Shown: positions 33,615 through 59,505 of the stretch, in pieces
How positions within the stretch are numbered: position 1 is the first letter of the stretch
Layout: each line of letters starts with the position of its first letter
Source: Neocallimastix lanati (nom. inval.)
Taxonomy: Eukaryota; Neocallimastigomycota; Neocallimastigomycetes; Neocallimastigales; Neocallimastigaceae
Direction: 5' to 3'
DNA: 64,000 bases
Assembly (NCBI GenBank): GCA_016946835.1
Contig: JACVTC010000057.1
Coordinates: forward strand, 1 to 64,000
The notes under the pieces: generated by a model
The model's input: the letters and a program-made list of their open reading frames with translations, nothing else
Told to the model about the DNA's origin: nothing
Databases searched by the model: none
Translations under genes and position numbers: made by a program

Positions 33615-36600
33615 TTTTGACAAAAAAATATTTAATTGTATAAAGAGAAGTTTATATTAATTTTTTATTATTTATGATATTAAATATATTAAATATTTGT
33701 GAAAAATGAAATTACTTGTTATAATAGTTGATCGATTTATCTTTTCATTCATATTTAGGTTTAAACCAGAATAAACAATTAAAGTTAACCACATGTAATG
33801 TTATAAATGAATTTGGATGTGGTATTTTAAAGGGAATTACTTCATATCATGAAAAGACTGAAGATATTTTAAAATCTATTTATCAATTTCCAAGTTGCTA
33901 TACCCTTTCAGGAGGTAAAAATATTTCCAAAATATATTAATCCATTTTATTGAAATAAAAAAATAGATTTATTTCTTTAATTCATTATTAAAATAAGATA
34001 TAATGAATTAAAATAAAATAATATATATATATTTTGATATTGATTAATATTAAAAAAAAAAAAATTTTTTTTTTTGTTATTTAATTTTATTGTATAATAA
34101 TTTATAGATGGAAATTCTTTTATTATTCCATTAATAGTCGGAAAAAATGATGCAATATTTATTGATGAATGTGCTAAAACATCAATTAATGACAGTGCTG
34201 AATTATCAAATTCAAAAATTTATTATTATAAGCATAATAATGCTTCTGGTCTTGAAGCTTGTCTTTTGAAGGCCAGTCAGGAATTACCAAATAGTAAGAA
34301 ACTTATTATTATAGAAGGTGTATATAATATTACTGGTGAAATTTCAAATTTAGTTGAGTTTATAAATGTCTCAAAAAAATTTGGAGGCATTGTGTTAGTT
34401 GATGAAAGTCATGCTCTTGGTGTACTTGGAAAAGAGGGTAAGGGTTCATTAGAATATGCAAATATTCATGAAGGTGTTGATGTAATTACTGGTTCATTAG
34501 AATATTCACTTTGTTCAAATGGATCATACATTCTTTTAAATAATGAATTAAGTAAACAATTTAATGATTTAATATTTATAAATGATACAATTACTCCATT
34601 AAGTGCTGCTATTTCAAGTACAACATTAGATATTTTAAGACAGGATTCGAAGACAGTTGATCAATTAAAAAATAATGTATCATGGTGGAGGAGTCATTGC
34701 CAACAAAATGGTATAGAATTAATTGATAGTAATTCAGCTATTTCTGCAATTAGAATTGATGATAAGGGTATTTTATTAAATCTTCAAAGGAGATTATATG
34801 ATGAAGGATTAAATGTTATGGTAAGTACAAGGCCATATGGTTTATTAAAATTCATTCTTTCTGCCTCATTAACTGAAGATCTTTTAGAAGAAGCTATGGA
34901 TATATTATTACGTGTTATAGTAAATGAATTTCCCCAAATTTTAAAAGTTTCACCACCGAAAATTATATTAGATAGTAAGAATCCGACTGAAGAATATTCA
35001 ATGTTAAAGGACACACCTAATAGTGATCGTCTTAATCTTCCGTTACCAAAAATAGCTATTATTGGTGTTGGTTGTCGTTTACCAGGTGATATTTTAACCA
35101 AAGATGATTTTTGGAATATGTTAGTAACAAAACGTGTTGTCACAACTGAAATTCCAGCTGATCGTTGGGATCGTGATGAATGGTATAGTGATGAGCCTAT
35201 TCCAGGTACTATTCAGACGAAACATGGTGGTTTCCTTACTAATGCTTATGATTTTGATAATAAATATTTTTCTATTTCTCAAGCTGAAGCTCTTGAAATT
35301 ACTCCAGAACAACGTTGGTTATGTGAACTTGCTGTTGAAACTATGGAAGATGCTAATATTCGCCCAGAAGAATTAAAAGGTAGTCAAACAGGTGTTTTTG
35401 TTGGTTCTGCTGGTATTGATTTTGGTGGTAACCAATTAGTTAATACATTACAAATGTCCGCTCATACCATGACAGGTTTAGAACCATCTATCTTTTCTAA
35501 TCGTATTTCTTACATTTTCGATTTACATGGTCCTTCCATTACAAGTAATACTGCATGCTCTGCTTCAATGTCCTCTTTATCTATGGCTTGCAATGCTATT
35601 GCTGTTGGTGATTGTGATAAAGCTTTTGTTGCTGGTTCCAATTTCTTACCATCTCCAGGTGGCTATGTTGCTTTCTCTCAACTTAGAGTAGTTTCTAAGA
35701 CTGGTTCTTGTAAACCATTTGATGAAAAAGCGGATGGTTATGCTAGACTTGAAGGTGCTTGTATGCTTTTAATTAAAGATTATGAAAAGGCTGTAAGAGA
35801 TAATGATAAGATTTATGCTTGTATTATTGGTAGTGGTACTAATGAAGATGGTCGTACATTATCTATAACTATGCCATCCTCAGATGCTCAATGTACTTTA
35901 ATGAAGTGGGTTTGTGAAAAAAGTAATATCAAGGCAGATACTATTGATTATGTTGAAGCTCATGGTACCGGTACACCAACTGGTGATCCAATTGAAGCCA
36001 GATCTATTGGTAATGCCTTTGGTAAGGCTGTTCGTGCTCCAGGTAGTAAGCCACTTCCAGTTGGTACTGTTAAAGGTAACGTTGGCCATGGTGAATTTTT
36101 AAGTGGTGCAATTGGTCTCTTGAAAACTTCGTTAATGCTTTTCAATAAACAATTAGTTCCAACAGCAGCTTTTGAAAAATTAAATCCAAAAATAGATGTC
36201 AGTGGTTTAGGTATTCGTGTTGCAGATAAAAATGAACCTATGGTTAAACTTAATGGTAAAGAAAATACCCCATTGCGTGCTGCTGTTAATTCCTTTGGTT
36301 TTGGCGGTGCTAATGCCAATGCTATTTTAGAATCTGTTGAAAAAATCGATGTAGAAACTGTAGATATTGTTAAGAAAGAAAATACATTACCATTAATGGT
36401 TTCTTTCACTGGTTTCAGTGCGAAGGCTTTAATTGCTACAATTAAGGAATATTTAGAATTACCTGTTGAACAACTTTTACCAAAGCTTTATTTAATGACT
36501 ACTACCAGACAAGTTCATACTCATCGTGTAACTTTCTTATTAGATAATGCCAATGAATTTTATGAGTTAGCTAGTGCTTTTATCGAAAACAGACCTCATC

Positions 36601-39600
36601 CGAAGGTAATTCATAATCTTGTTAAGGCTTCTTTCAAACAAGGTATAACTTTTGTATTTAGAGGAATGAGCCAATTAAATTCAAATATTGGCTATAGTTT
36701 ATACCAATATAACCAAAAATTTGCCGAAATTGTTGATTACTGTGATAAGGTACTTGAAAAGGTAAGTGGTGGCGTTTGCTCACTTAAGAGAGAATTTGGT
36801 TTATTCCAATCAGAAAATTTGAATTTCCTTTCTCTTCAAAATCCAAAGATGTCAATTATTGGTAATGGCATGATACAATTGGCTTTGGGTCATCTATTAA
36901 AGAGCTATGGTATTAAACCATCTTCTGTTGTTGGTTACAATTCTGGTGAAATCGCTGCTGCTTATACAGCAGGTATTATTAGTTTAGAGGATGCTATCTT
37001 AGTTTTATATCAATACAGTACTATTTTAGAAAAAGTTCCAAACAAAAAGAATATTTTCACTCTTGAACTTGGATGTTCAGCTGGTCAAGCTCAAACTAAT
37101 ATTATAAATCAATTATCCAGTACTATCTATATTTCAGGTAATAATGCTGATAATATTTGTACACTCTGTGGTAGCAGAGAAAGTCTTAATCAAGCTGTTT
37201 CAATCGCACAGCAAAATGGTATTCCAGTTTTATCTAATTTAATTCCAGGTTCTTGTGGTATTTGTACACCATATCTAAATGATTTTAAGGATGAATTCTT
37301 TGCTTCATTAAAGGGTATTGGTAATAATTGCAAGACCCCAGTTATTAAATTTATTTCTACGACTTTGGGACAACCATTTAATGGACCATTAAATGAATAT
37401 TATTGGTGGGCAAATTTATCAAGTACTGTAAACTTTAGTCATGCTCTTTCTCTTGCAATGAATGAACAACAAAAGGGTAGTGGGTACATTTTAGATGTTG
37501 GTAGTGGTTACGCTAATGCTGCTCTCTTTACCAATTACTTTGGTGCTTTCACTACAGCAGATAAGATCTTTACAACTTATGATACTACTGGTTCTAGTTC
37601 TAATGAAGCTCTTACATTATTATATACAATTGTTCATCTCTTTGAAAGAAATGCAATTCCTTTACCAGCAATGGATAAGATCTGGGAAAATAGTGCTGAT
37701 GTTGTTGGTGTTGATTCTTTCAAAAAGATCAGAAGTGTCAACTTTATTTTACCACCACATGTATGGGAACATAAGAAAATAAAGAAAATTTATAATAAGG
37801 AAGTATTTATAAGTTTGAAAAAGAATCAAGAACTTAATGAAAGACAAAAAGAACAAATTAAGTTAACTGGAGGTGTTGCTATTGATCATGATGATAAATT
37901 AAGTGTTGAAATTGAAAAATTAAAGAAAGAAATCAATGATATTACTCAAAAAGATGCCAAGAAGGCTCAAGAAGTTGCTAAAGAAAATGCTCAAAGAATG
38001 AAGGATATGAAGAAACAATTTGAACTTGAAAAGGAAGAAGAAATTAAAAAGAAGGTTGATGAAGAAAAGAAAACTATATTAAAGGAAGCGAGAAGATTCA
38101 TAACTAGAGAAATAGAAAAGGCTAAAAATAGTGCCGCAGAAGCAATAAAAGCCACAAAAGCGGCAGAAGCAGCAGAAGACATTTCTCACTCTTTTAGAAA
38201 TAAAAATACTTTATCTGCTGTAAAGGATTCTGATTCAACGTCTAAGCCAACAGTCATATCATACTCCGGTAATAGTGAAGCCTGGAATTTTGAAAATCAT
38301 AAGTATTTAGTTGATCACATTGTTGGAAAGGATGTTGTATTTCCTGCTGCAGGCAGTATTAGCCGTGCCATGTATGGTTTCAAGCAAAGTAGAGGCGAAT
38401 ACAATTTCGATAAAGATAGAAATATTGTTTTTGAAAATCTTGAGTTCTTGCATTTGGCAGTTTTCGAAAAATCAGTTCAAGAACAATTAAATAAGAAAGG
38501 TCCAATTCCAATTTCTCTTGTGGAAGAAGGCGATGGTAAATACACTATTGTTCAAAAGAATGGTAATCCTGTAAGTAAGGGTCAATTCTATGAAGCTCAA
38601 TTGACTCAAAGTAAGGAAGAAAATTCTAACTTACTAAGTGATGTACCAACATTTAATGAATTTATTAATAGATGTTCTACTAAGGTTGGTGGTAATGGTG
38701 TTACCTCTGAACAATTATATCATAGAACAGATGAATTAGGCCTTAAGTATGGTCCAAACTTCCGACTTGTTCAAAATTGTAGAGCTGGTGATAATGTTGG
38801 TTATGCTCGTATTAAGGTAGATGAAGAAAAGTCTAAACTTATTTGTCATCCAGCAGTTCTTGATGCCTGTTTCCATTCCATCATTGGTACTGGTATTGCT
38901 AATGGGGATCGTCAACCTTTACCAAATAAAATTAGAAGATTTGTTATGGGTCGTGGTGGTTACTTCCCACAAGGTACCATTATTTGTGCTGCTGATATTA
39001 TAAAGCAAGACTTGAAGAATGTTATTGTGAATATTTACATTTATGATGAAGATAAGAAGCCAATTGCTAAGATTGAAGAAATGGATATGACTATCAGACA
39101 ACTTAACGTTTTACGTAAGGAAAGATGGATTAAATATATGGGTGAAGAAGTATTAACTTCATTGACTCATGATCAATTACCAATTCAAAATTGTACTGGT
39201 ATTTTAGTTATCGGAGAAAAATCACAAGAAAATGAAATTAATTATTCATTATTACCACGTCTTGCTGCCATTCAACCACTTATCTATATGATATTAGATA
39301 GTTATGATGAAAAATTTAAAGCTATGCTTGATGCTAATGTTTTGGTTCCACAAACTACCCTCGTCATTGATGTCAGATATTTAGCTAATCCATCAATTGA
39401 TTATGCTTACTCAACGATGAAACTTTTAATTGAAAACAACTTCAACTTTGTCTATGGTAATATTGAACATGGTGATAAGTTAATTTTCAACGAAACCTAT
39501 GAAAATATGGCATTTGGTAATAGTATTGCTGGATTATTGCAAGTAGCTCGTGCTGAATCTAAGACCAATAAAATCTATTCTATTCAAGCTGAAAATTTGG

Positions 39601-42600
39601 AAAAGTTTACGCATGGTTTATTACGTGGTAATTTAACTGTCGAAGATCCAGATATCAGAGTAAAGGAAGATTTCAGAATTACCGCTCAAAGAATTATTAA
39701 AGAACCAGTCATTCCAGAAATTAAGACAAAGAATTACACTTTGGAACATAGTAATACCGGTCAAATTGGTAAATTAAAGTTCCGTGAAGTCTTTGGTCTT
39801 CCAGAATGTGGACCTGATGAAGTAATTATAAAAATTCATAGTGTTGCCCTTCAATTCAAAGATATAATGAGTGTAATGAATAATTTACCGGGTTACAACG
39901 TTTATGAACCAGGCATGGAAAGTAATGGTTATGTTGTTAAGATTGGTGAAAATGCAAAGAAGCATATTCAACTTCAAATTGGTCAACCAGTTTTTGCCTT
40001 TACTCATAAGTATGGCCATATGGTTTCAACGTATGGTAAAGCTCACTACAAATTAGTTAAACCAATGAACACCAATGATATGAATCCAGAATCTTATAGT
40101 TCTGTTATTGTTCTCGGTACTGTCTTATATGCCCTTCGTGATCGTGCTGGCGGTGTTAAACGAGGTCAAAGCATTTTAATTCACTCTGGAGCTGGTGGTG
40201 TTGGTCAAGCAGCTATTAAATTATGCCAATATTGGGGTGCAAAGATATTTGTTAGTACTTCAGCTAAAAAAGTCCAATACTTGAAGGATATGTATGGTTT
40301 AGAATACATTACTAATTCCAGAGATTCGAAGACTTTTTATAACGATATTATGAAATGGACAAATAATGAAGGCGTTGACTTTGTTTTGAATGCCCTCGCT
40401 GGTGATGGTATTACATATGGACTTAAGTGCTTAAAGAAGGGTGGTCATTTTGTTGAAATTGGAAAGAAGAATATTATCTTTAATACTCCATTAGGCTTAA
40501 AAAGTTTAATGAACAATATTAATTTCTGTTCTGCTCACATTGATTTACTTGATGTAGATAAGCTTTCTAGTTTAATGAATGAATCCTTTGAACTTCTCAA
40601 TTCTGGTAAGATCACTCCAATTCCGGTAACGTTAGTACCAATCAAGCAATATCTTTCAGCCTTCTTTAATATGGCCTCCGGAAATAATGTTGGTAAGACC
40701 TGTCTTGTTATGGATGATAGCTATGAACCAAATTGTAAACCAGTCAATCTTGTTAAGGAAAATAAAGCATATTTAATCACTGGAGCTTTCGGTGGTGTTG
40801 GTTTACGTGTTGCTGAATGGCTTCAGTTAAGAGGTGCCAAGAATATTGTTTTAACTACATCTGGTAATATAGAAAAGCGTAACAGAAACCCTATTGTGGA
40901 AACTCTTCGTAGTAAAGGTGTCCATGTGACAGTTACCCAATGTGACATTTCAAATATTCATGCTGTCCGTAAGTTATTCCAAGAAACAACACCACAAATT
41001 GCTGGTATTTTCCATCTAGCTAATAAATTTGCTCCTGGATTGATTCAAAGAACTTCCCTTGAACAATTCCATGTTGCTTATAATCCAAAAGCAAGAGGTG
41101 CCTTAAACCTTCATTTAGTTAGTAAAGATTATCCGATAGATATGTTTGTTATGTTTTCTTCTGTTCTTGATCTTTTAGGTAATAAGGGCCAAGCTGCTTA
41201 TGGCGCAGCTAATTCCTTCCTTGGTTCCTTAGTTGAACTTCGTCGTTCGCAAGGTTTATGTGGTTCATGCCTTTCCTTGCCAGCGATGAAGGGTTCCGGT
41301 TACCTTGCTCAATTCAAGCAAGAAAGACAAGCAAATCAATTCAAGGGATTAATCACAATGTTAGATTCCGATGATTTACCAGAATTATTAGATGATGTAA
41401 TTCACTACAGTATGCCACCAAGTGTTCTCCTTCTTGATGAAATCGCCAAAATGAATGTTGAAACTGATGAAGTTGCCCCAACTACCAATGTTTACAAACA
41501 TTTACGTATTCCAGGAGCAAAGGATTCCGTTTGTGAATTTAGAACTTTCCCACCTATTAAGGCATTAGAAAAAGAAAAACAATATAATGTACCAAAAATC
41601 GATTATACTATTGATGTTAATTCCTTACCTTCTGTAATTTCAGTAGGTTCACCAATCAAACGTTCCTATTCTCCAGCTACTACCATTGATAGTGAAAATA
41701 CCATTGATGAAAATGCTTCTGCTAGAAATGAGTCTAAGAAAATATACAGTACTAACGCTATGGACTATAATAATAACTACACAAATAATCAAAGTCTTTA
41801 TCTCATTGAAAAGATTTCACCTAAAGGTATTAGTAACGATGATGTTATAGTTAAATCAACTGATAAAATTGTTATCCTTACTTTAAATAGACCAGAAAGT
41901 ATGAATGACTTACATACTGGTATGATCAAAAAGATCATTCAAGCCATTGATGTTCAAAAATCCCTTATTATTGAAAATGCTGGAGATAATTTCTGCATGG
42001 GTTGGAGTAGTCTTAATGCAGAAACTGAAACTATTGAAAGTGTTTATCATTACTACAGTGAGTTAATTAATAAAATGAATAGTGTCACACAGCCAATCAT
42101 TTCTATTTGTAAGGGTATTGTTTTCGGTGGTGGTATGATTTTCCCATGTATGTCTGATATTGTTATTGCTGATAATAATACTACCTTTAGTTTCTATGAA
42201 AATACTTTCAAACAAATGCCATTTATTCTTACTAAAGCTGCTCAAAATAGAATCAAAAGTAGTCATATAAAAAAGATGTTCTTAATTGAAAAGGAAGCTA
42301 ATATTGAAGAAGCTATTAACATGGAATTGGTTGATATTGCTGTAGCTTCAAATAAGTTGGAAATGGAGAAAAAAAGTGTCATAAGACGTATAAATACTCT
42401 CGACCCATCTGTTTTAAAGATCACTAAAGAAAATATTAATGATACCGAATTATCTTTAGAAGGCGCTTTAATACGTTCAGCTTCCAAGAGATCTGTTTTA
42501 CCTACTGGTCAAGCTATGGATCTTGTTTCTCTTAAGTTAGTTGAACCTAAAATTTATCTTCTTGAAATCAAAACTAATATTGTAAACCTTGAAGTAGCAA

Positions 42601-44579
42601 GTCAAATTGGTAATTCATTTGAACAAATGAAGGAAAAAAATGATGCTCATGTCTTAATAATAAAGAATGCTTCAAATGATTTCTGTCAAGGATTTGATGC
42701 TGAATTCCTTAATAGTATTTCTGGTAAGAGTAAGAGTCAATTAGCCAATGAAATATATCATATTTATAAAAATTACAGTAAAACTTATGAATTAACAATT
42801 CCAGTTCTTTGTTGTCTGAGTGGTTCAGTAATGAATGCTGGTTTGAATTTAGCTTTAACTTCGGATTGGAGAGTTGCCTCCAGAGAAAGTTGCTTATCTT
42901 TCATTAATAAGAGTAACACTGTTGACTCATCAGTAATGATGAGTCACTCTTTACAAGATTTTGTTGGCCGTGGAAAGAGTTTTAATATACTTTTCAATTA
43001 TGATAACAAAACTAGTAATGCAGTTGAAGCTTACAAGCAAGGCATTGTTCAAGAATTAGTCGCTAACCCAAACCAGTTAATGGATATTGCTTTAACTAAA
43101 GCAAGAGTTATTGCCTCTGCCCCATTAAAGGGTATTAATCATTCTCTAAACTTAATGAGAATACCATATGAAAACTCGTTGTTAATGAAGGAAGCTTATA
43201 CTTTTGCTGGTATTTTAAAGGATAGATTGGGTGGTTTCCATGAAACGGTTCTTCCACGTTCTCAAACTCACTTCCCAAGTCAAGTTTATAACAGTGATAA
43301 CCTCAATGCTTCTAAATCAAATCGTTCAGTTACCAGTAAAAAGGCTGAAAATGTTGGTATAATTGGTTTAGCATCTTATATTCCAAGTACTACCGTAAAT
43401 ATGTCTAAGTTAGAAGTTCATGATAATTGTCAAGGTAAATATACAATTAGTCTTGGTCAAAAGTATATGTCTTTAACTGCTCCAAATGAAGATGTAGTTT
43501 CTATGGCCTTAAATGCTGTGAAGCGTTTAATGAAAAAGATGAACTTAAAGCCAAGTGATATTGGAAGAATTCAAATTGGTACAGAAACTCCTGTAGATTT
43601 AAGTAAAAGTGTGAAGACATTTATTGTTGAACAATTCTTTGATCAAGGTATTACTGATATTGAAGGTGTTGATAATGTTAATGCTTGCTTTGGTTCTACT
43701 GCAGCTTTATTCGATACTGTTGCTTGGATGCAAAGTGAATTTTGGAATGGTAGATATGCTATTGTTGTTGGAACTGATATTTCACAAGGTGAAGATATTT
43801 ATCACTTCCTTACAGGTTCTTCCGCTGTTGCTGTCTTAATTGGCCCAAATGCTAACTTAGTTGTTGAACCAAATCGTGGTATATTTAGTAATAGTACTTT
43901 TGATTTCTATAAGCCTTATGGATACAAGAATCATTATCCAGTAGTAGATGGCAAGTATTCTATAAAGTGTTATCTTGATTCCTTAAAGAGTTGCTATGAA
44001 GATCTTAAGAAGAAGACAAAGTCTGAAACAGAATTCCTTGATCATCAATTTGGTGTCTTCCATAATTCTAGTGTTTCTCTAACAAGAAAAGGTTTCAATA
44101 CTTTAATGGAAATGGAAATTCCAAAGGTTCTTCCAAACGCTAAAGCAATTGAAAAAAGAAAATTCATTTCAAAGATATATAAGGAAAGAGTAGAAGCTTC
44201 TACTTTAATGACTGCTAATATGGGCTGTATGTATAATGCTTCTGTCTTAAATGGTATTATTTCATTAAATGAATCCTTAACTCCAGATGATATTGGTAAA
44301 CGTGCATTAGTTTATTCCTTCGGTTCTGGTTCTGTTGGTGCTCTCTGGACTTTACGTATCGATGGTTTAGCTGAAAAGGATGATTTAGTTAATAGATTAA
44401 GTAATCGAAAAGAAGTTTCTGTTGATACTTATTTCGAAATCAGAAAATTATGGCTTGAAGAAATTAAAAAGTTTGGACGTTCTTACAAAAAAGATCAATT
44501 TGAACTTCCAATTCGTGATGGTGATTATTATTTAGCAAGTGTTTCTTCTAATGGTGTTCGTAAATATGAAATAGCTTAA
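33431..44579 (+). CDS. Beta-branching-type reducing polyketide megasynthase (AOS*-KS-AT*-DH-ER-KR-ECH-ECH-HMGS)
   Basis: Exons 33431-33571, 33728-33914 and 34108-44579 join in frame to 3,599 residues. Domains: alpha-oxoamine-synthase-like (about 40-400; DESH at 208-211, but Tyr242 at the PLP-Lys position); ketosynthase (423-850; Cys593, His728, His770); acyltransferase-like (955-1330) with GYNSGE replacing GHSxGE and Cys1159 at the catalytic His position; coiled coil (1350-1467); dehydratase (His1513, Asp1695); pseudo-KR linker; enoylreductase (1990-2308); ketoreductase (2329-2518, Tyr2474); crotonase-fold ECH (2690-2900) and ECH (2909-3157); HMG-CoA-synthase-like (3191-3560; Glu3237, Cys3303, His3428). 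No carrier or thioesterase domain is visible. By analogy with PksG/H/I-type cassettes, the last three domains would convert a beta-ketoacyl-ACP to a beta-methyl branch, but this is inferred. The ATG follows a possible acceptor at 33417, so an upstream exon is possible. Confidence 0.88.
33572..33727 (+). other. Intron 1 of the megasynthase
   Basis: Donor AAG|GTATAT and acceptor ATAATAG|TTG, phase 0. It holds a TA microsatellite and a T18-like run. Splicing joins SK to LIDLSFHSYLGLN, which fits the conserved start of the AOS fold. Confidence 0.8.
33915..34107 (+). other. Intron 2 of the megasynthase
   Basis: Donor GGAG|GTAAAA and acceptor TTTATAG|ATGG, phase 1. Splicing restores the Gly codon context SGGDGNSF and keeps one frame through the remaining 10.47 kb exon. 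Confidence 0.82.
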
Positions 44580-44735
44580 AAAAAAAAAAAAAAAAAATTA
44601 ATTCAAATATAGATATAAATATAAAATTATAATTCAAAATCAAATATCGATAAAAACATATAAATAATAATAATAAATAATTAAATAAAAAATTTAATAA
44701 AAATTTAATTGTATTCACATTTTATAAAAATAAAA

Positions 44736-44785
<50 letters not shown>

Positions 44786-45383
44786 ACAAAGAAAAGAAAA
44801 AGAAAGGAATAATAAAAAATAAAAAAATAAAAATATTTATAATAATATTAATAATATTTAAATAATTATAATACTAATAATGAAACAAATAACTACTATT
44901 ACTTCTTCTACTATTTCTATTACCACTAATAATAAATTAAAAAAAAAAAAAAAATAAAAAGAAATTAAACAAAGAAGAATATTAAAAAGCATATATATAA
45001 AATAAAATAAAATAAAATAAAATTTTAAAATTTATAAAATTAGCATAAAAATTCATCGATTCAAACTATAAGCAGAAGGTTTATCACACAATCATATACA
45101 CAAAGGTTCAATAGAATATTTTAACAATGCCATTTCTATTATTATACCATAATCATTTCATATCATATTAAATTATTACATCCTTTAATAGAAAATCTCT
45201 TTTAATTAAATATGTCATATTGTATTTTTAAATTGCTTATTGTAATTTATTACATATATAATTTAAAAATTAGATTAAGATAAAAAAAAAATTTAAAAAT
45301 AAAATAAATTATATAGATAAAAAATAAATAGAAAATGAAAATAAAAAATAACTTATAAATAGAAAATGAATAGAAAATGATAG

Positions 45384-45429
<46 letters not shown>

Positions 45430-46181
45430 AGAGAGAAAAAAGAAAATGATAAATGAAAAAAATGTTTTAGCCTATAAAAAAAAAAAAATAATATTTATTT
45501 ATATATATATAATAAATAAAATAAAATATTAAAAAAAATTTTTTATTTTTGATAAATTTTTTTTTTTTTAATAATATTTTAAATGTCTTTAAATTTTATA
45601 ATAAATAATTATAGAAAAAAATTTTTTTATAAAAATATATATATATATATATACTAAAATTAGTTCATATTTTATTTCATAGTTGTATGATTCTTTAAAT
45701 TGTCTTGACTAGCTCTGAATTATTCTCTGAAATTTGATTCTTTTTATCTTATCCATCTACAAACTATACTTATTGATTACAAAGTATTTTAAAGTTATAA
45801 TCATTAGACTTTTATCAATAATTATTTTAATGATGAAAAAATTCAAATATATAAAATCCTTTAAGAAATTTAGATTTTAGGGAAAAGTAGGAAAAATAAA
45901 ATAAAAGTTTCATAACTGATTTTTTATATGCTGATTATTTAAAAATAATATTTATCTTGGAAATGAATAAAATAGCCTAATAGTGAAAATTAGCAAAAAT
46001 TAACCTACAAGAAAAAACTAACATAATGTATAAGCCACAATGTATATAATAATTTAGAATAATTAAATGCTAGTAACTTTACCATAAATTATAATAATAA
46101 AATTGACATAATTATATACCATAAATTCCTAACTCGAAACAAAATAATTATTATTATTTGTTATTTTTTTTATTTAATTTT

Positions 46182-46212
<31 letters not shown>

Positions 46213-46614
46213 TTCATTTATTTATTTATTTAAAAAAAAAAAAAAACATAAAACTTCTTTATTTTTATAATTGTTAATAATGATTATTTTTATTTTACTA
46301 ATATTTAAATTTAAATTTATTTTATATTTATATTATTATTTTTTAAAAAAGATTAAAAAAAAAAAAAAAGAAAACAAAAAAAAAATTATTTAATAGAATT
46401 AGAATAGAAAAATAGTGGATATACAAACAAAAAAGAAAAAAAATTTATAATGAAAAAAAAAAAAATACATACTTATTTTTATTATAATTATAATAATTTT
46501 ATATAAGTAATACAAATATAATTAATACTATTTTTTAAATTTATTTATTTATTTATTTATTATTTTAATCTTTATTGTAATTAATAATTTCATTTTTTTT
46601 TTTTTTTTATTAAT
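44580..46614. other. Convergent intergenic region
   Basis: Lies between the 3' ends of the megasynthase (plus) and SMG1 (minus). It consists of long A runs (44580-44596, 44742-44770, 45388-45426), GAAAAG tracts and TA repeats. The A-rich strand at 44580 and T-rich strand before 46615 would serve both transcript ends, but no specific terminator can be assigned. Confidence 0.55.

Positions 46615-59505
<12,891 letters not shown>

Noticed and set aside
37700-37760. GVDSF as a carrier-protein phosphopantetheine site
   Set aside because: It lies in the short post-AT linker just before the conserved aromatic end (HVWEH), leaving no room for a four-helix carrier domain.
34784-42487. Several antisense and alternate-frame ORFs across the megasynthase
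   Set aside because: They are shadows of the coding strand, with no independent features.
43970-44000. YLDSL as a carrier-protein site
   Set aside because: It falls inside the HMG-CoA-synthase fold, between the catalytic Cys and His.
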